Shown one piece after another: positions 44,209-55,630 of a stretch of 64,000 bases of DNA. The notes below the pieces were generated by a model. It did no database searches, had not been told where the DNA came from, and worked only from the letters and a program-made list of their open reading frames with translations. This DNA is from Adiantum capillus-veneris. Lineage: Eukaryota; Streptophyta; Polypodiopsida; Polypodiales; Pteridaceae. The first letter of the stretch is position 1. Every line of letters starts with the position of its first letter. The DNA lies in contig CM043942.1 of NCBI GenBank assembly GCA_014529385.2, positions 111,818,141 to 111,882,140 of the forward strand. The letters run 5' to 3'. A program made the position numbers and the translations under genes.

Positions 44209-44214
44209 TATTTT

Positions 44215-44232
44215 TGGTGAACCCGACGCGAA
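44215..44232 (+). other. Primer-binding site, body D
   Basis: TGGTGAACCCGACGCGAA six bases after LTR 2; one base different from body C. Confidence 0.7.
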
Positions 44233-44261
44233 ACTGCCAAGGTGAGAGTTTGTGCGTAACG

Positions 44262-46163
44262 ATGGGTGATCATGTTGAGCAAAAGGGTATGCATTTTGAC
44301 CCAACAACAATGCAAATGTTTCACGCATTTGCAATGTTCATGCAACAACAACATGCTTCTGAAAGAAGGGAGATTTCAACAACGAAGGCCATACAAGTGG
44401 TCATCAACAGAATGGATCAGTTCAATGGCAAAGATGTAACCAAGTACTTACGCGAGTATGTGAAAGAGATGGAGCTGCATCGCGTGTCAGAAGGTGAGAT
44501 GATTCAAAGATTTGAGCTAGTTGTTGCTCCAGAAATTAGGGAGCATGTTAGGGCAATTAAAGGTGGCCATGGGAGAAATTGGGAAGAACTCAAAGTAGCT
44601 TTAAAGGAGGAATATTTCATGGAGGACTCTGAGAGAGCAACCAAAAGGACATTCTTAGAATGGGTAGTCAAGCCAAAGCAAGGATTATCAATAATAGAGC
44701 TACTTAGGGAATTTGAGCGGCGCTATGCACAACTCACAAGGTCAGAAAGGGCCACACTAGATGAAGAGAAGACAGATCTTTTGTTACAAGCTGCAGGTAA
44801 AGAGTTTCAGGAAAATTTGGAGCTTCTTCTTGAAGATAAAGATGCTGAGCAAGGACTAAATACCGACTGGAATGAAGTTGAAGGTGCTGTCTCGTTGCTT
44901 GCCAAACGACAAAGAAGAAGGGACAAGATGGTAGTAAACACTACAAGTCCTTCAACCTCAACTTCTGACAAAATGGTACAGCCTACTTTTATCGCTCCTA
45001 AGTTTGATGAGTCCATGCTAGATGAGCTTGTGAAGGGAATGCGTGACTTGAAGGTGAAGCCTGCAAAGCTTGAAGAAAAAGGCCAACCATCAGGGCCACT
45101 TCCTAGGCAAAGACAACAGCCCAAAGAAGGGTTTGTTAATAGATGTATTTGGTGTGATAGTACAAACCATGTAAGAAGGGATTGTGATAATTTTAGTGAT
45201 GCTTTGTCAAAAGATGTTGTCTTTTTTAAGGATGGTAAAATCCACTTAAGAGAGAAAGGTCTACCCTTAAGAAATAACTTTGGGAAGGGGGGAATGCAAA
45301 CCTTAGTTGAAGATATGGAAACTAACCGTGCCAGCTCTTCAGTTGAGGTAGCTACTTATGGAGTAAAAATTGAGCACCTTAATGATGAAGAGACGAGTGA
45401 CCATCATGATCAAATTTGGCCAAATGTCATCGAATTAGCTAAAAAGGGAAAGATTAGAAAAGAGATTCTACATGAAGCAAGTGATTGCATACGTCTAGAA
45501 ACAGGATGGAATGATCCAGTGGACTCATTGTCAGTGCATGCCTACATTACAAAATGCCAACAAAATTAGGCGATTGTAGAAGAGAAGTGTAGACGTGAGA
45601 ATGCTGATGAAGGACCATCAAAAAGAGCTTCCAGAAGTGGGGGAAGAAGCGACTCAATGCCTTCTCAAACACCCTCAACACAAGGAGCGTCTCCACCTGA
45701 AGTACTCATGGAGGAGTCTACAACAGGAAAGAAGAAAGAGACAACAAAAGGTAAGACAAAAGGCCCAACTTATAAACTAAAATCTGATATTGAGGTTGCT
45801 ACAGATTTAAAGAAAGTCTTGGAGGAAAGGATATTGAATAGCAAGATTGAGTTTAGTCTGGGAGAAGTTCTTGGCATTGCAAAGAGTAAATTCCATGAGG
45901 AGATCATTGACATCATCAAGAGGAAGAGGCAAATCCTTGCTGAAGTTTCTCATCCACAGGTTGAAGGGGAAACCTCGAAGACACAAGGGATGCAGCTGCA
46001 AAATAAGGAGGATGATGGAGCTGTGGTAGGATGCTACCAATCTAGTGGGAGAGTGAAGCAAGTGCATTTCTCAAATGATGATGAAGAAGTTGAAGATATT
46101 CCTAGGAGTTACTTTCACGAAGTCATTGGGCAAGGGCTACAACAGAAACTTTGGTCAAGGTAG
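44262..46163 (+). pseudogene. Gypsy body D gag and linker
   Basis: Gag is open from the ATG at 44262 to 45566 (435 codons): FNGKDVTKYLREYVKEMELHRVSEGEMIQRFEL, LKEEYFMEDSERATKRTFLEWV, and the knuckle CIWCDSTNHVRRDC. A TAG at 45567 replaces the GAG seen in body C. The same frame continues to 46163 (MPSQTPSTQGASPPEVL...), where a missing base relative to C at about 46110 shifts the frame. This is the better preserved gag of the two. Confidence 0.85.
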
Positions 46164-47404
46164 GTGATCTTGAAGAGCCATTTGTTGCCTGGATTGGCCT
46201 TGGTTCAGAAATAAACATAATGTCAAAAAGTCTCTACAACAAGTGCAAATGGCCGATGGACACAAATCATGGCTGGATGGTAAAAGTGGCAAACAATTCA
46301 TCCGGTGAATTGTATGTAGAATGTCTAGGTGTGAAGGTAACAATAGGTGATGTAAAGATTGACCAAAACTTCTTTGTATAGGATACATCTTCATATCATC
46401 TCATCCTTGGAAAACCCTACATTGTGGGAGTTCGAATGGAAACAAAGGTAATGGATGATGGTTCATCATATGCTAGGATACGTAGCAAAGATGGTAAACG
46501 AGCTGTCCAATTTCTCACAGTTTGTGTAAACCATGAAATAAATCGTGAAAACCTCAGAGAACATCCTCTACCAAAGGTGAACAAAGAGTTTCATGACCAT
46601 AGATTAATGATGGGTTTTGGCCAAGTACCATTGTAAAGCGAGATTGCAGTGGTACAGAAAGAAAAAGGGTCTCACCTGATCCAAAAAATAGGTGAAACTT
46701 TCTCAATGGGCTCCTTGGTAACAAGGAACGGATCAGTATGTTTTACAAAACTTGAAGATTTGAAGAGATGTGAGAGGCAATATGTGCATAATGTACAAAT
46801 AGGCATGAAAAAGAGTGGGTTGCTAGAGCCTACTGGAAATGTTTTGGGTTCGTGTGAACAAGTTTCTTTTGTAGATACTATGGGTGAGCTTGATGCTATA
46901 ATGGGGTCTAATTTGCATCTTGAAAATGAAGTTGTGGAAGTTTGCTCTATGGAAATGTATCAAGTAATAGAAGCCTTTAAAGAAAGCCAAACAGTTGGCA
47001 TAGAAGTCCATGTTGAAACTAAATACAAGAGTGTAGCAAAGAAGGTGAAACCAGTAGCTTCACCCTTACCACCCAACAACAGGGAAAAGATTGAGTAGGC
47101 TTCTTTACAACCAAGTTTGAGGAATCCTAAAAAGATCGGGCATACCTTCACAAAGGAGTCTTTTCAAGAGTTGCAGATTGGTTGCAAGGAGTTTCTAACA
47201 CAGGAGGAGACAAAGTGCTTCAAAGAAATGCTTTCAAAGCATGGTAAGGCTTTTGCATTTGAGCCACATGAGATAGGATGTGTTGATCCTTCTATTGTAG
47301 CTCCTATGGTAATTTTCATAATACGTCATGTGTCTTGGAATCTGCGGCCTATTCCGGTTCCAAAGGCTCATTTGCCAAAGTTAGTAGAGCTACGGAATGA
47401 TTAA
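46151..47404 (+). pseudogene. Gypsy body D protease to pre-RT region
   Basis: The protease motif reads WIGLGSEINIMSKSLYNKCKWPM; the Asp of ID-H-G-S is replaced by Gly here. SYHLILGKPYIVGV follows. In-frame stops are at 46379, 46634, 47096 and 47402. Those at 46634 and 47402 are shared with body C. Confidence 0.82.
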
Positions 47405-47410
47405 ATCAAA

Positions 47411-47875
47411 ATGGGAATCTTGGAACCTTCTTGTGCTCCATACTCAAATAGGTGGTTCACATCTCCAAAGAAGAATGGTTCTCTACGCTTCATCCAAGAT
47501 ATGCAACCACTGAACAAGGTGACACTTAGAAATGTAGGTACAAGTCCAATTGTGGATGAGTTTGCAGAGGCGTTTGCAGGGAGGGCAATCTACTGAATGG
47601 GGGATCTCTACTCAGGGTATGATCAATTTCAGGTTGCAATCAAAAGCAGAGACTTGACAACCATGAGGACACCTTTGGGTTTGGTAAGGATGTGTACCTT
47701 GCCACAGGGAGCAACCAACTCGGTTGCACATATGATGAATGGGATGAATAAGGTCTTACGTGACTTTATTCCTCAAATCACAATGCCTTTCATTGATGAT
47801 TTTCCTATCAAAGGATGTGAAGAAAGTGACAAAGATGAAGCTTTGGATCTCAAGGATGTCGCAGGTTTGTGGTAA
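47411..47875 (+). pseudogene. Gypsy body D reverse transcriptase
   Basis: ILEPSCAPYSNRWFTSPKKNGSLRFIQDMQ, then a stop at 47594, GDLYSGYDQFQVAI, LPQGATNSVAHMMNGMN and the catalytic box PFIDDFPI (about 47785-47808) with both Asp present. One base is missing relative to C near 47855, shifting the frame. Confidence 0.82.
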
Positions 47876-49123
47876 ATAACATAAATGATTGTGATAAAAT
47901 TTTGTCTAGGCTAGAAGAAGTGAATCTTACATTGTCAACGAAAAAGTCTATGTTTGGTGTCAATGAAGTGCTCATTGTGGGGCACATGTGCGGGCCATAT
48001 GGTAGGAAACCTTGTCCAACAAAGGTAGATGCCATCCAAAGAATGAAAGAAACATGCACTAGCATCACTGAGGTTAGAAGGTTTCTGGGAGCACGTGTCT
48101 TCTATGTTATTTGGATTCTACATTGTACACATGTAGATGATCCTCTTTATCAGCTGCTTAGAAAGAATCAGAAGTTTAAATGGACAGAAGCACATGTAAA
48201 ATCCATGAAAAAGCTAAAGGAGTTGCTCCAGTCAACAACAACTTTGAGAAAGGTAGACTACGAGTGTCAAAGGCTAGTAATTGTGACAGTAGACATCAGT
48301 TCTATAGGGATTGGATGGGCAATAGGTCAAGATGACAAAGAAGGACACATGTATGTGGTAAGATTTGGAGCAAAGGTACTAAGTGCTCGCCAAAGAAACT
48401 ATCCACAGATAAAGAGAGATTTATGGGGTATGGTTACAGCTTTGAAAAGTGGGAAAGAGTACCTAATTGGTGCATGTGTGGTTGTAGAAACAGGTTGTCT
48501 ACCACTTCTTGGGATGATTACAAGCTTCTCAACGCCAAACATTGCTATGTTGCGGTGGATTGGCTACATTAAGTCCTTAAATCCCGAGTTCAAGCACATT
48601 GCTGGTAAAGACAATACAGTGGCAGATATGCTATCAAGGGTATGAAGATGAGTCACAGATGATTGATGAGGGAGATGATGTGGACACAAAGTTCTATTCC
48701 ATCTCTCATGTCAAAGGTAACTATGTCTACATGACTAATACACTTGAATTGTTCTTGAAAGATCTTTATGAAGGTGATTGGCTTCTTATTGGAAGCTATT
48801 TGAGTACTCTAGCAAAACAGGATGATTGTTCTGAACAAGAATTCAGGAGGATACGCAGGAAAGCATATGGGTACTTTTTGAGGGATGGTTACTTATGGAA
48901 GCATCCTAAACAAAAGGGTGCTACACCACAACGGGTTATATGTAAAAAAGAGACTCAAGTAAAGCTCATGCAAGAGTTTCATGAGAGTCTATGGGCTGGA
49001 CAGAGGGGTGTGTGGGCAAGCTTCTCCAAGTTGAAAGAAAAATGCTGGTGGAAGGGTATGTATAAAGATGTATCTCAATTTGTAGAGTCATGTGTAACTT
49101 GTCAAATGTATTCAAATGTCTGA
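47869..49123 (+). pseudogene. Gypsy body D RT end, RNase H, integrase zinc region
   Basis: NDCDKILSRLEEVNLTLSTKKSMFGVNEVLIVGHMCGPYGRKPCPTKVDAIQ, then RNase H (LVIVTVDISSIGIGWAIGQ, HIAGKDNTVADMLSR). Four bases are missing near 48640 relative to C. The zinc region ends ESCVTCQMYSNV with a TGA at 49121 (CGA in C). Confidence 0.8.
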
Positions 49124-49135
49124 CATCGTGATGGA

Positions 49136-50149
49136 TTGCACCCTACATATCCACTAGCCATGCACTATAAATGGGTTGTGGATCTAGTCACAATGCCTTT
49201 AGGACTCTGGCAGATGAGATACTTGGTTCTTGTAGGAGAGGACCTAACTAATCAGGTTGAAGGAAGAGCATTAAGAGCTAAAACAACAGAAGCTGTGTGC
49301 AAATTCCTTCTTGATGAGGTGATTTGCCGTTATGGTTGTGTGGGAAAGATCACTGCAGATAGAGGTGAGCTGGATGCTGAGGAAGCAAGGGAGTTCTTTA
49401 CCAGATTAGGAATCAAGCTTTATTTTACCATAGCTTACAACCCTGAAGGAAATGGAAAGAGTGAAAGAGGGCATCCTCCTATCGTCAATGCTTTGGCCAA
49501 GGCTTGTGAAGGAAGAGTTGGTGAGTGGCCAAAACTGTTACCATATGCTTTATGGGCTGATCGTACAACACATAGCTCAGTAACTGGCTACATGCCTGCG
49601 GAGCTAATGTATGGTCAAAAGCCAGTGATGACAATTTTTCCCACATGGAATGTACTACCTTGGAAAGAGGGGCGTAGCATGGAAGATCTCCTTGCACTGC
49701 GTATAAGGAAACTAGAGAGAAGACCTGGAGACATTGAAGCTGCAAAAGAACGACTCAAAAATGCAAGGTTGAAAAAAAAGGACTACTTTGATAAGCGACA
49801 TCGACTCAGGAGCAAAGAAATTGACAAAGGTGACTAGGTTTTAGTGTATGACGGTAGCCTTGATAACCAGCACACAGTCATGCGTAAGTTCTCAAAAAGA
49901 TGGTTTGGACCATATGTTGTAAAGCATGTGCATGAAAATGCTACTTACAGCTTGTCTGAACTAGATGGTACAGAAGTAAAGATTCCCATTGCAGGAAAAA
50001 GGATTAATATGTTTAAGAGAAGAGGAGACAATGATCTAGAAGATGTTGATGAGGAAGAAGAGCAAAACACAGGTGACGATCAAAGTGAACATGAAACTCT
50101 AGAATCATCCAGTGAAGAAGAAAGCAAGGAAGATGTACAAGAGGTCTGA
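49136..50149 (+). pseudogene. Gypsy body D integrase
   Basis: All catalytic residues are visible: KWVVDLVTMPLG, KITADRGELDAEEAREFF, NPEGNGKSERGHPP. LPYALWADRTTHSSVTGYMPAELMYGQ follows. A TAG at 49835 (TGG in C) cuts the C-terminal part, which continues to the acidic tail and stop at 50147. Confidence 0.82.
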
Positions 50150-50207
50150 TCTTACAAAGAGACAATGTGGCACATACCGGAGGATGTGCAGGTTTAGAGG
50201 GGGTGGA

Positions 50208-52363
50208 TGTCGTGCTGTAGCACGTATATAGTGGGAACGGGCATTAAACGATTTATCTTGTGACTTTTTGACGCATAAATATACTTCATATAATACTGAT
50301 TAGAATAAATAAAAGCTTTCTACCATACCTTAGTATTACCTTTGAAGTAATATAAATGTACATTACTATTAGAAAGTACTGCAAGCAAGTATTAATGATT
50401 GTGCCTTTTTTGTATGGGGAAAAAGCATTTGTATATTTCTTCTAATATCTCAGCTATACCCTACCATATAAAATTATTTTCTTCTTTTCACATTTATTTA
50501 ATAATATAACCCTTCAATAATGCATACCTTCTTGGATACATACAAGAGGGAAGGGCCTACTACAAGACTTTATGAAAAGGAAGATCCAAAGCTTCTTGGA
50601 CCATCCCAATTTGAAAATCCCGACCTAAGGGCGTGGATAAAAGGCCAAAACCAAGTCAATCTCTTTTAGTAGGCCAATGTTTCCTTTTGAAGCATGTCAA
50701 TCCGAGTTACAGGTCAAAAGTTACAGGGAAAAGAGTGAAAAAGCCTCTCACAACTACACTGCAAGAAGAGATGGTAAACAGGTGAATCAAGTGAAAAGAG
50801 GTAATCTTGGTCTTTTTCCATAAAATAAGATATTTGGAGGATAAAAGACACAAGCATGTGAATGTGACACCTCCAAGATGCCTGGAAGGACAAGACACAC
50901 AAGTTGGGACCCCCTGTTGGAGCCACACAGAAGGTGCCACATACATCATTCACCCACATGGAGCCTCAACGACCAAAATTACTGAATTTCATGATATTTT
51001 GAGTCCTAAATTGCCCTGTTTAAGAAATATCCAAAGAACATTTGATTTGGGCTAACTCTTTAGCCTAATCAAGTGATTATGTAAAACATGGCTCCCTCAC
51101 CTATAAAAAGGGCAACCTTCTCTTCATTGGGGCAAGTTATGAGTGAGTGAGAATAGGTCAATTCCATTGTGACACACTCATCTTAGTACCACACTTTCTC
51201 TTGAATAAAGGCTGAAGTCTTGCATCATCTTCTCTCTCCATTAAGGTGGTGGCGATTGCTCTCATGTAAGATATATGTTGTTGGTTTTTCTTTCATTTGC
51301 ATGTCTAGTCCAATACTTGTCTTTAACTCCTTCTCTATCTCTCATTATTTATCTTTAATACCACCACCACACTTAGATCTATCTCTAATTCTATCTTTAC
51401 TCCTCCTTTCATCTCTCTTTTTGTATCCTAATTGTTTCATTGGAAGGTATTCACGCAGCAATCTTGTCAATGTAACGGGCACAACCTTCGTGAGGGAAAC
51501 AATTATGTGCACAAGGTGAGTAACCATATCTTCATCTTTCACAAGCACCTCTCTCTCTTAAGGTTCTCATTATCTTCCACAAACTCTAGAATCTCCTTGC
51601 TACAGGTACTTCTCTCCCCGCAGTATCCTTATTGCCTAAGGGCAACAATAGGGCTTGGGAGAGAAACTCTCTTCTTCTTCTCCTTTCACTTCTTTCACAC
51701 CTTTATCTTTGAACATACTAAGTATATCATCGATGAATAACCATAATCCACATAGAGGCGATTTCTTTCATTTCTATTCTATGCAATCTATTAGGGTCAA
51801 CATTTGGATTAGTCAAAAGATTCACTTTCAGCAACGCATAGTGTTTCTATTTGGTCCTGAAAGGCTTAACGAAATACTTCTCTCACCAGATCCCATCATA
51901 CTACCTATTATTAACTATAACTTCTTTTTTGACGTGAGTGTGGTTATTTTATTATGAATCAAGACGATTTCTACTCACAACTAATCCCCATAGCTAGACA
52001 AAACATATACATTATAGTAAGCACAAAGCTACAGTTCCAAAGAGCAATCCATAGCTTATTTGGACAAGAAAGATTAAATATCACTAACTCATCCATTAAC
52101 CCTTTTATCCTACCCATGATACGATATGATCGTAATCTCGATGTTTTCATTTTTGTTTTGTTCTGACTATCTTTCATGAGTTCTCTCCATCACATGTGTG
52201 TTTGTAAGGAAAAGTGAGCGGCTTCTTTGGCTACATTTCTTCTTTAACTCTAGAAGCTATGTTATCTACATCTTAGCTCTTTCCCATAACCCTTGAGCTT
52301 CCTCACAAACTCTCACAGCAAGAGGCCCGGTGCCTTCCTGGCAAGACCGCCTACTTCTTGACA
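50208..52363 (+). repeat. LTR 3 of the Gypsy array
   Basis: 2156 bp, TGTCGTGCTG...CTTGACA. TATA box at 51102-51109. A 12-13-bp loss near 50935 (GGTGCCACATAC) is private to this copy. Confidence 0.92.
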
Positions 52364-52394
52364 CCGTATTGCCAACGCCTCGCCATTGTGTTGT
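52364..52394. repeat. Foldback unit 1, right part
   Basis: Completes the near-palindrome begun at 25942-26027. Confidence 0.85.
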
Positions 52395-52429
52395 TTATAT
52401 GTACGCGAGCAGTTTTCAAGTCCTAAAAT

Positions 52430-52892
52430 AGCACCATGGCGAGCCGTTTGACAATATGATAAGCCATAGATCTTGCTTGCAATGCATATGCATCGTGGGC
52501 AAGCTTTATGGCTTGATGTATTGCCAAACGGCTTGCCATGGTGTTGTCTATATATTTGCGAGTGATTTTCAAGCCCTAAAATTACCTTGTGCCCCTAAAA
52601 GCAACACAATGGCAATCCGCTTGGTAATACGGCAAGCCATAAAGCTTGCCCACAAGGCGTATGCATTGTGGGTTAGCTCTATGGCTTGCCATATTACCAA
52701 CGGCTCGCCATTGTGTTGTCTGTATGTCTGCGAGCGGTTTTCAAGCCAAAAAATCGCTTCACAACTCTAAAAACAACACACTGGTGAGCCGTTTGCTAAA
52801 TTGGCAAGCCATAGAGCTTGCCCACAGGGCATATGCATTGTGAGAAAGCTGTATGGCTTGTCGTTTTGCTAAATGCCTCACCATTGTGTTGT
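52430..52892. repeat. Array of 171-bp units, each with a ~120-bp near-palindrome
   Basis: Units start at 52430, 52601 and 52772 (spacing 171 bp each). Each unit holds a near-palindrome (52430-52548, 52601-52719, 52772-52892) whose arms carry CAATGGC-A-CCG and GCAAGCCATA-AGCTTGCCCACA, plus a spacer of about 52 bp with TTTTCAAG(C/T)CCTAAAAT. Unit 1 is split by the Gypsy array. Confidence 0.9.
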
Positions 52893-52899
52893 TTTTATG

Positions 52900-53740
52900 T
52901 TATGTTAGGTTAGGTAGGTTTAGGTTATATGTTAGGTTAGAGCTATTGACGGCATAATAGTGGAGAGAATACAAACGGACTTCGAATATAACTCGTGTAC
53001 TTCTAAAAACGCAAATGGACTTCGGTTAGGTTAGGTTATAGGTTAGGTAGATGCGATAAGTTAGGTTACATTGAGTTAAGCTAGGTATAGGTTTTACGCT
53101 AGGTTAAATTATAGGTTAGGAATAACGATTATAGGTTAGGTTAGAGATAGCGTCAAATTAATAGTAGAAAAAACGCAATCGGACTTCAAAGATGACTCGT
53201 GTACTTTTAAGAACGCAAACGGACTTCGGTTAGGTAAATGTTATAAGATAGGTTATATTAAGTTAGGTTGTGTATAGGTTTTATGTTAGGTTAGATTATA
53301 GGTTAGGCATAACGATTATAGGTAAGGTTAGAGCTAGCGTCAAATTAATAGTAGTAAAAACGCAATCGAACTTCAAAGATGACTCGTGTACTTCTAAAAA
53401 CGCAAACGGATTTCGGTTAGGTTAGGTAGATATTATAAGTTAGGCTACATTAAGTTAAGTTAGGTATAGGTTTTACGTTAGGCTAGATTGTAGGTTAGGC
53501 ATAACGATTATAGGTTAGGTTAGAGCTATCGTCAAATTAATAGTAGAAAAAACGCAATCAGACTTTGAAGATGACTTGTGTACTTCTAAAAACGCAAACG
53601 GACTTTGGTTAGGTTAGGCTATAGGTTAGGTTTACGTTATAAGTTAGGTTACATTAAGTTAGGTTAGGGTTATGTTATAGGTTAGGTTAGGGCTAGCGTC
53701 AAATTAATAGTAGAAAAATGCAATCGGACTTCAAAAGTGC
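52900..53740. repeat. TTAGG-rich minisatellite, units of about 190 bp
   Basis: GGACTTCGGTTAGG-type starts at 53017, 53221, 53408 and 53600. Each unit has several TTAGGTTAGG/TTATAGGTTAGG stretches, then GCGTCAAATTAATAGTAG and ACGCAATCGGACTTC. No gene. It resembles the TTAGATTTAGG tract at the same relative place in CACTA-1. Confidence 0.85.
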
Positions 53741-53744
53741 ACAT

Positions 53745-54060
53745 GGACTTCAAGAACCTTAATATATAGTTATTGACCAATAAAGACGAGATTATTACCA
53801 TATGGTCCTCATCTCCGTGCACCTCTAGACCGAGGTGTGCGGGGATCGGGCCTGGCTAGAGAATGTGAGGTTGTTAGAGCTAGCTGAAAATAGTTGAAAA
53901 AGTGCAATTGGACTTCAAAAGTGCACACAGACTTCAAGAACTTTAATATATAGTCATTGACCAATAAAGACGAGATTATTACCTTGTGGTCCTAATCTCC
54001 GCGCACCTCTAGACTGAGGTGTGCGGGGATCAGGACTGGCTAGAGAATGTGAGGTTGTTA
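53745..54060. repeat. 183-bp duplicate with conserved hairpin
   Basis: TTAATATATAGT-ATTGACCAATAAAGACGAG occurs at about 53757 and 53940. Each copy includes the hairpin described at 32028 (here 53811-53846 and 53995-54030) and ends GGCTAGAGAATGTGAGG. A single related copy lies at 31994-32087 in CACTA-1. Confidence 0.85.
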
Positions 54061-54141
54061 AAGATTGTCATGTACTTAATAGTGTTTAGTTATAACAACT
54101 AGATTTTTTAAATTATTTGTTGCATCATTGGTAGATAAAGT

Positions 54142-55630
54142 ATGGACGATAGGATGGCGTGTCCTTGTACGCATTGCAAGCATCACATCTTTCGAAAATA
54201 AAAAATCTGCGACCAACACATACGTAATCATGGTCTCTTTTCAATAAAGAAAGTACAAGACCTGCATTATCGATGTCATGGTCTAGAGATTGAAGGTCAA
54301 ATTCTACAAGTAGATATTGCTCCAACTTCATCCTAGAGAAGACGATTTTCAAACGAGCAGCCATCGACTAAGTCCTCCCAACCAATACCTGAAGCGGCAT
54401 TTCAAGAAGTAGAGATGGAGCAGATGTTGGACGCGCTCTTTGACATGGATTCCAACATAGAAGGTGACAACATTGAACACAGTATTGCGGACCAACCTCA
54501 GCCATCCCGTTCATATCGACGGCATGATATCAACGATGAGGAGGGTGAGATGATGCAAAGTCTTGCACGCATGCCGTTCTACACTGGTGCAAAAATCTCA
54601 GCTCTCTCTACCCCGTTGGCAATGCTTAATTTTCAGTCTGTCTACGGTTGGTCTGACTCCTTAGTCGCAGAGCTTTTCAGGTAAACATATTTATCCTAAG
54701 CATGGTAAAGTGCAAATTAAGGTTTATATAAAGTGATCAAAGGGCCGACTTGTTCATGTAACGTCAGGTTGCTAAATAAGCAAATCTTGCCAGAAGGGAA
54801 TCACATGCCCCCTACCCATCCAGCCGCTAAAATGCTTCTTACTAATTTGAGATTGGATTATCAAAAAATACATGCATGTCCTAATGATTGTATACTTTTT
54901 TGCAATGAGTATGCAAACCTGGAACATTGTCCCAATTGTGGATTAAACAAGTACAGGGAGGACACACAAGGAAAATTTATCCCTGCAAAGGTCCTTCGAC
55001 ACTTTCCTATCATTCCAAGAATAAAGAGCACGTTCAGGTGCAAGTCCATAGCCTCTTTGATGACATGGAACTCAAATACGAGATTGACAAATGATGTTAT
55101 GCGAGTAGCTGTTGACTCTAGTGCATGGTTCCGCACATAGAGAAAAGTTGGCCTATACCTAAGAAAGAGCCTTGATGTATCCGCTTTGGTTTGGCAATGG
55201 ACGTAGTACAAATATTCGGATTATGGAGTTCATCATGGAGCACATGGCCTATTTGTCTTTATTATAATCTTCCACCATGGCTCGCTATCAAGAAGGGCCA
55301 TCTCTTGTTGCCATTGATCGTCCAAGGAAAGTACAAAGCAAAGAACATGGACGTCTATCTGAAACCACTTATAAAAGAGCTCCAAATCTTGTGAGAACAG
55401 GAATCGATGTGGTTTATATGTTCCAACCAATTGGACGACGGAATGTTCATGTGCAAGGCATTCTCATGTGGATCATGCATGATTGGCCAGGGTTTGGTGA
55501 GTACTCAGGTAAGTGCCTTTAAAACCCTCGCCGCATATGTCTCATGGCTATGTCAATGCTTTTAAATATTAATATGTGATGTTTCAGGCTTGAGTTACTT
55601 GGGCAATCATGCATGTCCGAACTGGTGCTA
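54142..55630 (+). pseudogene. CACTA-2 TNP2-like transposase, decayed and truncated
   Basis: Exon 1 is 54142-54680 (MDDRMACPCTHCKHH...), with stops at 54199 and 54334 and a donor GTAAAC. Exon 2 starts at 54768 (LLNKQILPEGNHMPPTHPAAKMLLTNLRLDYQKIHACPNDCILFCNEYANLEHCPNCGLNKYRED...KVLRHFPIIPRIKSTFRCKS), with a stop at 55138. It then continues in other frames as RFGLAMDVVQIFG, YNLPPWLAIKKGHLLLPLIVQGKYKAKNMDVYLKPLIKEL and GILMWIMHDWPGFGEYSG to the donor at 55509. Exon 3 (GLSYLGNHACPN, about 55588) breaks off near 55630. It is related to but clearly different from the CACTA-1 protein. The C-terminal half and ORF2 are missing. Confidence 0.82.

Larger units (their letters stand above)
26028..52363 (+). 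mobile_element. Gypsy tandem array: LTR-body C-LTR-body D-LTR
   Basis: Three directly repeated LTRs of about 2.15 kb (26028-28174, 42040-44208, 50208-52363) enclose two bodies of the same family. The flanks are CCAT (26024-26027) and CCGT (52364-52367), a near-matching 4-bp target duplication in one foldback unit, so the whole array occupies one insertion site. Body C (28175-42039) includes the CACTA-1 insertion; body D spans 44209-50207. Each body encodes gag, protease, reverse transcriptase, RNase H and integrase in that order. Both are broken by stops and shifts. No second RNase H is seen, unlike Gypsy B. Confidence 0.9.
25422..55630 (+). mobile_element. CACTA-2, left end seen, right end missing, contains Gypsy array
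   Basis: The left end is CACTACAAGAGGTCACTTG at 25422, the same 12-bp terminus as CACTA-1 and CACTA-3. Inside are a left region (25422-25941), a foldback array split by the Gypsy array, a TTAGG-rich minisatellite, a duplicated hairpin region also present upstream of TNP2 in CACTA-1, and a TNP2 gene that breaks off near 55630. No right TIR was found before the dispersed block at 56130. Without the inserted array the visible part is about 3.9 kb. Confidence 0.65.
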
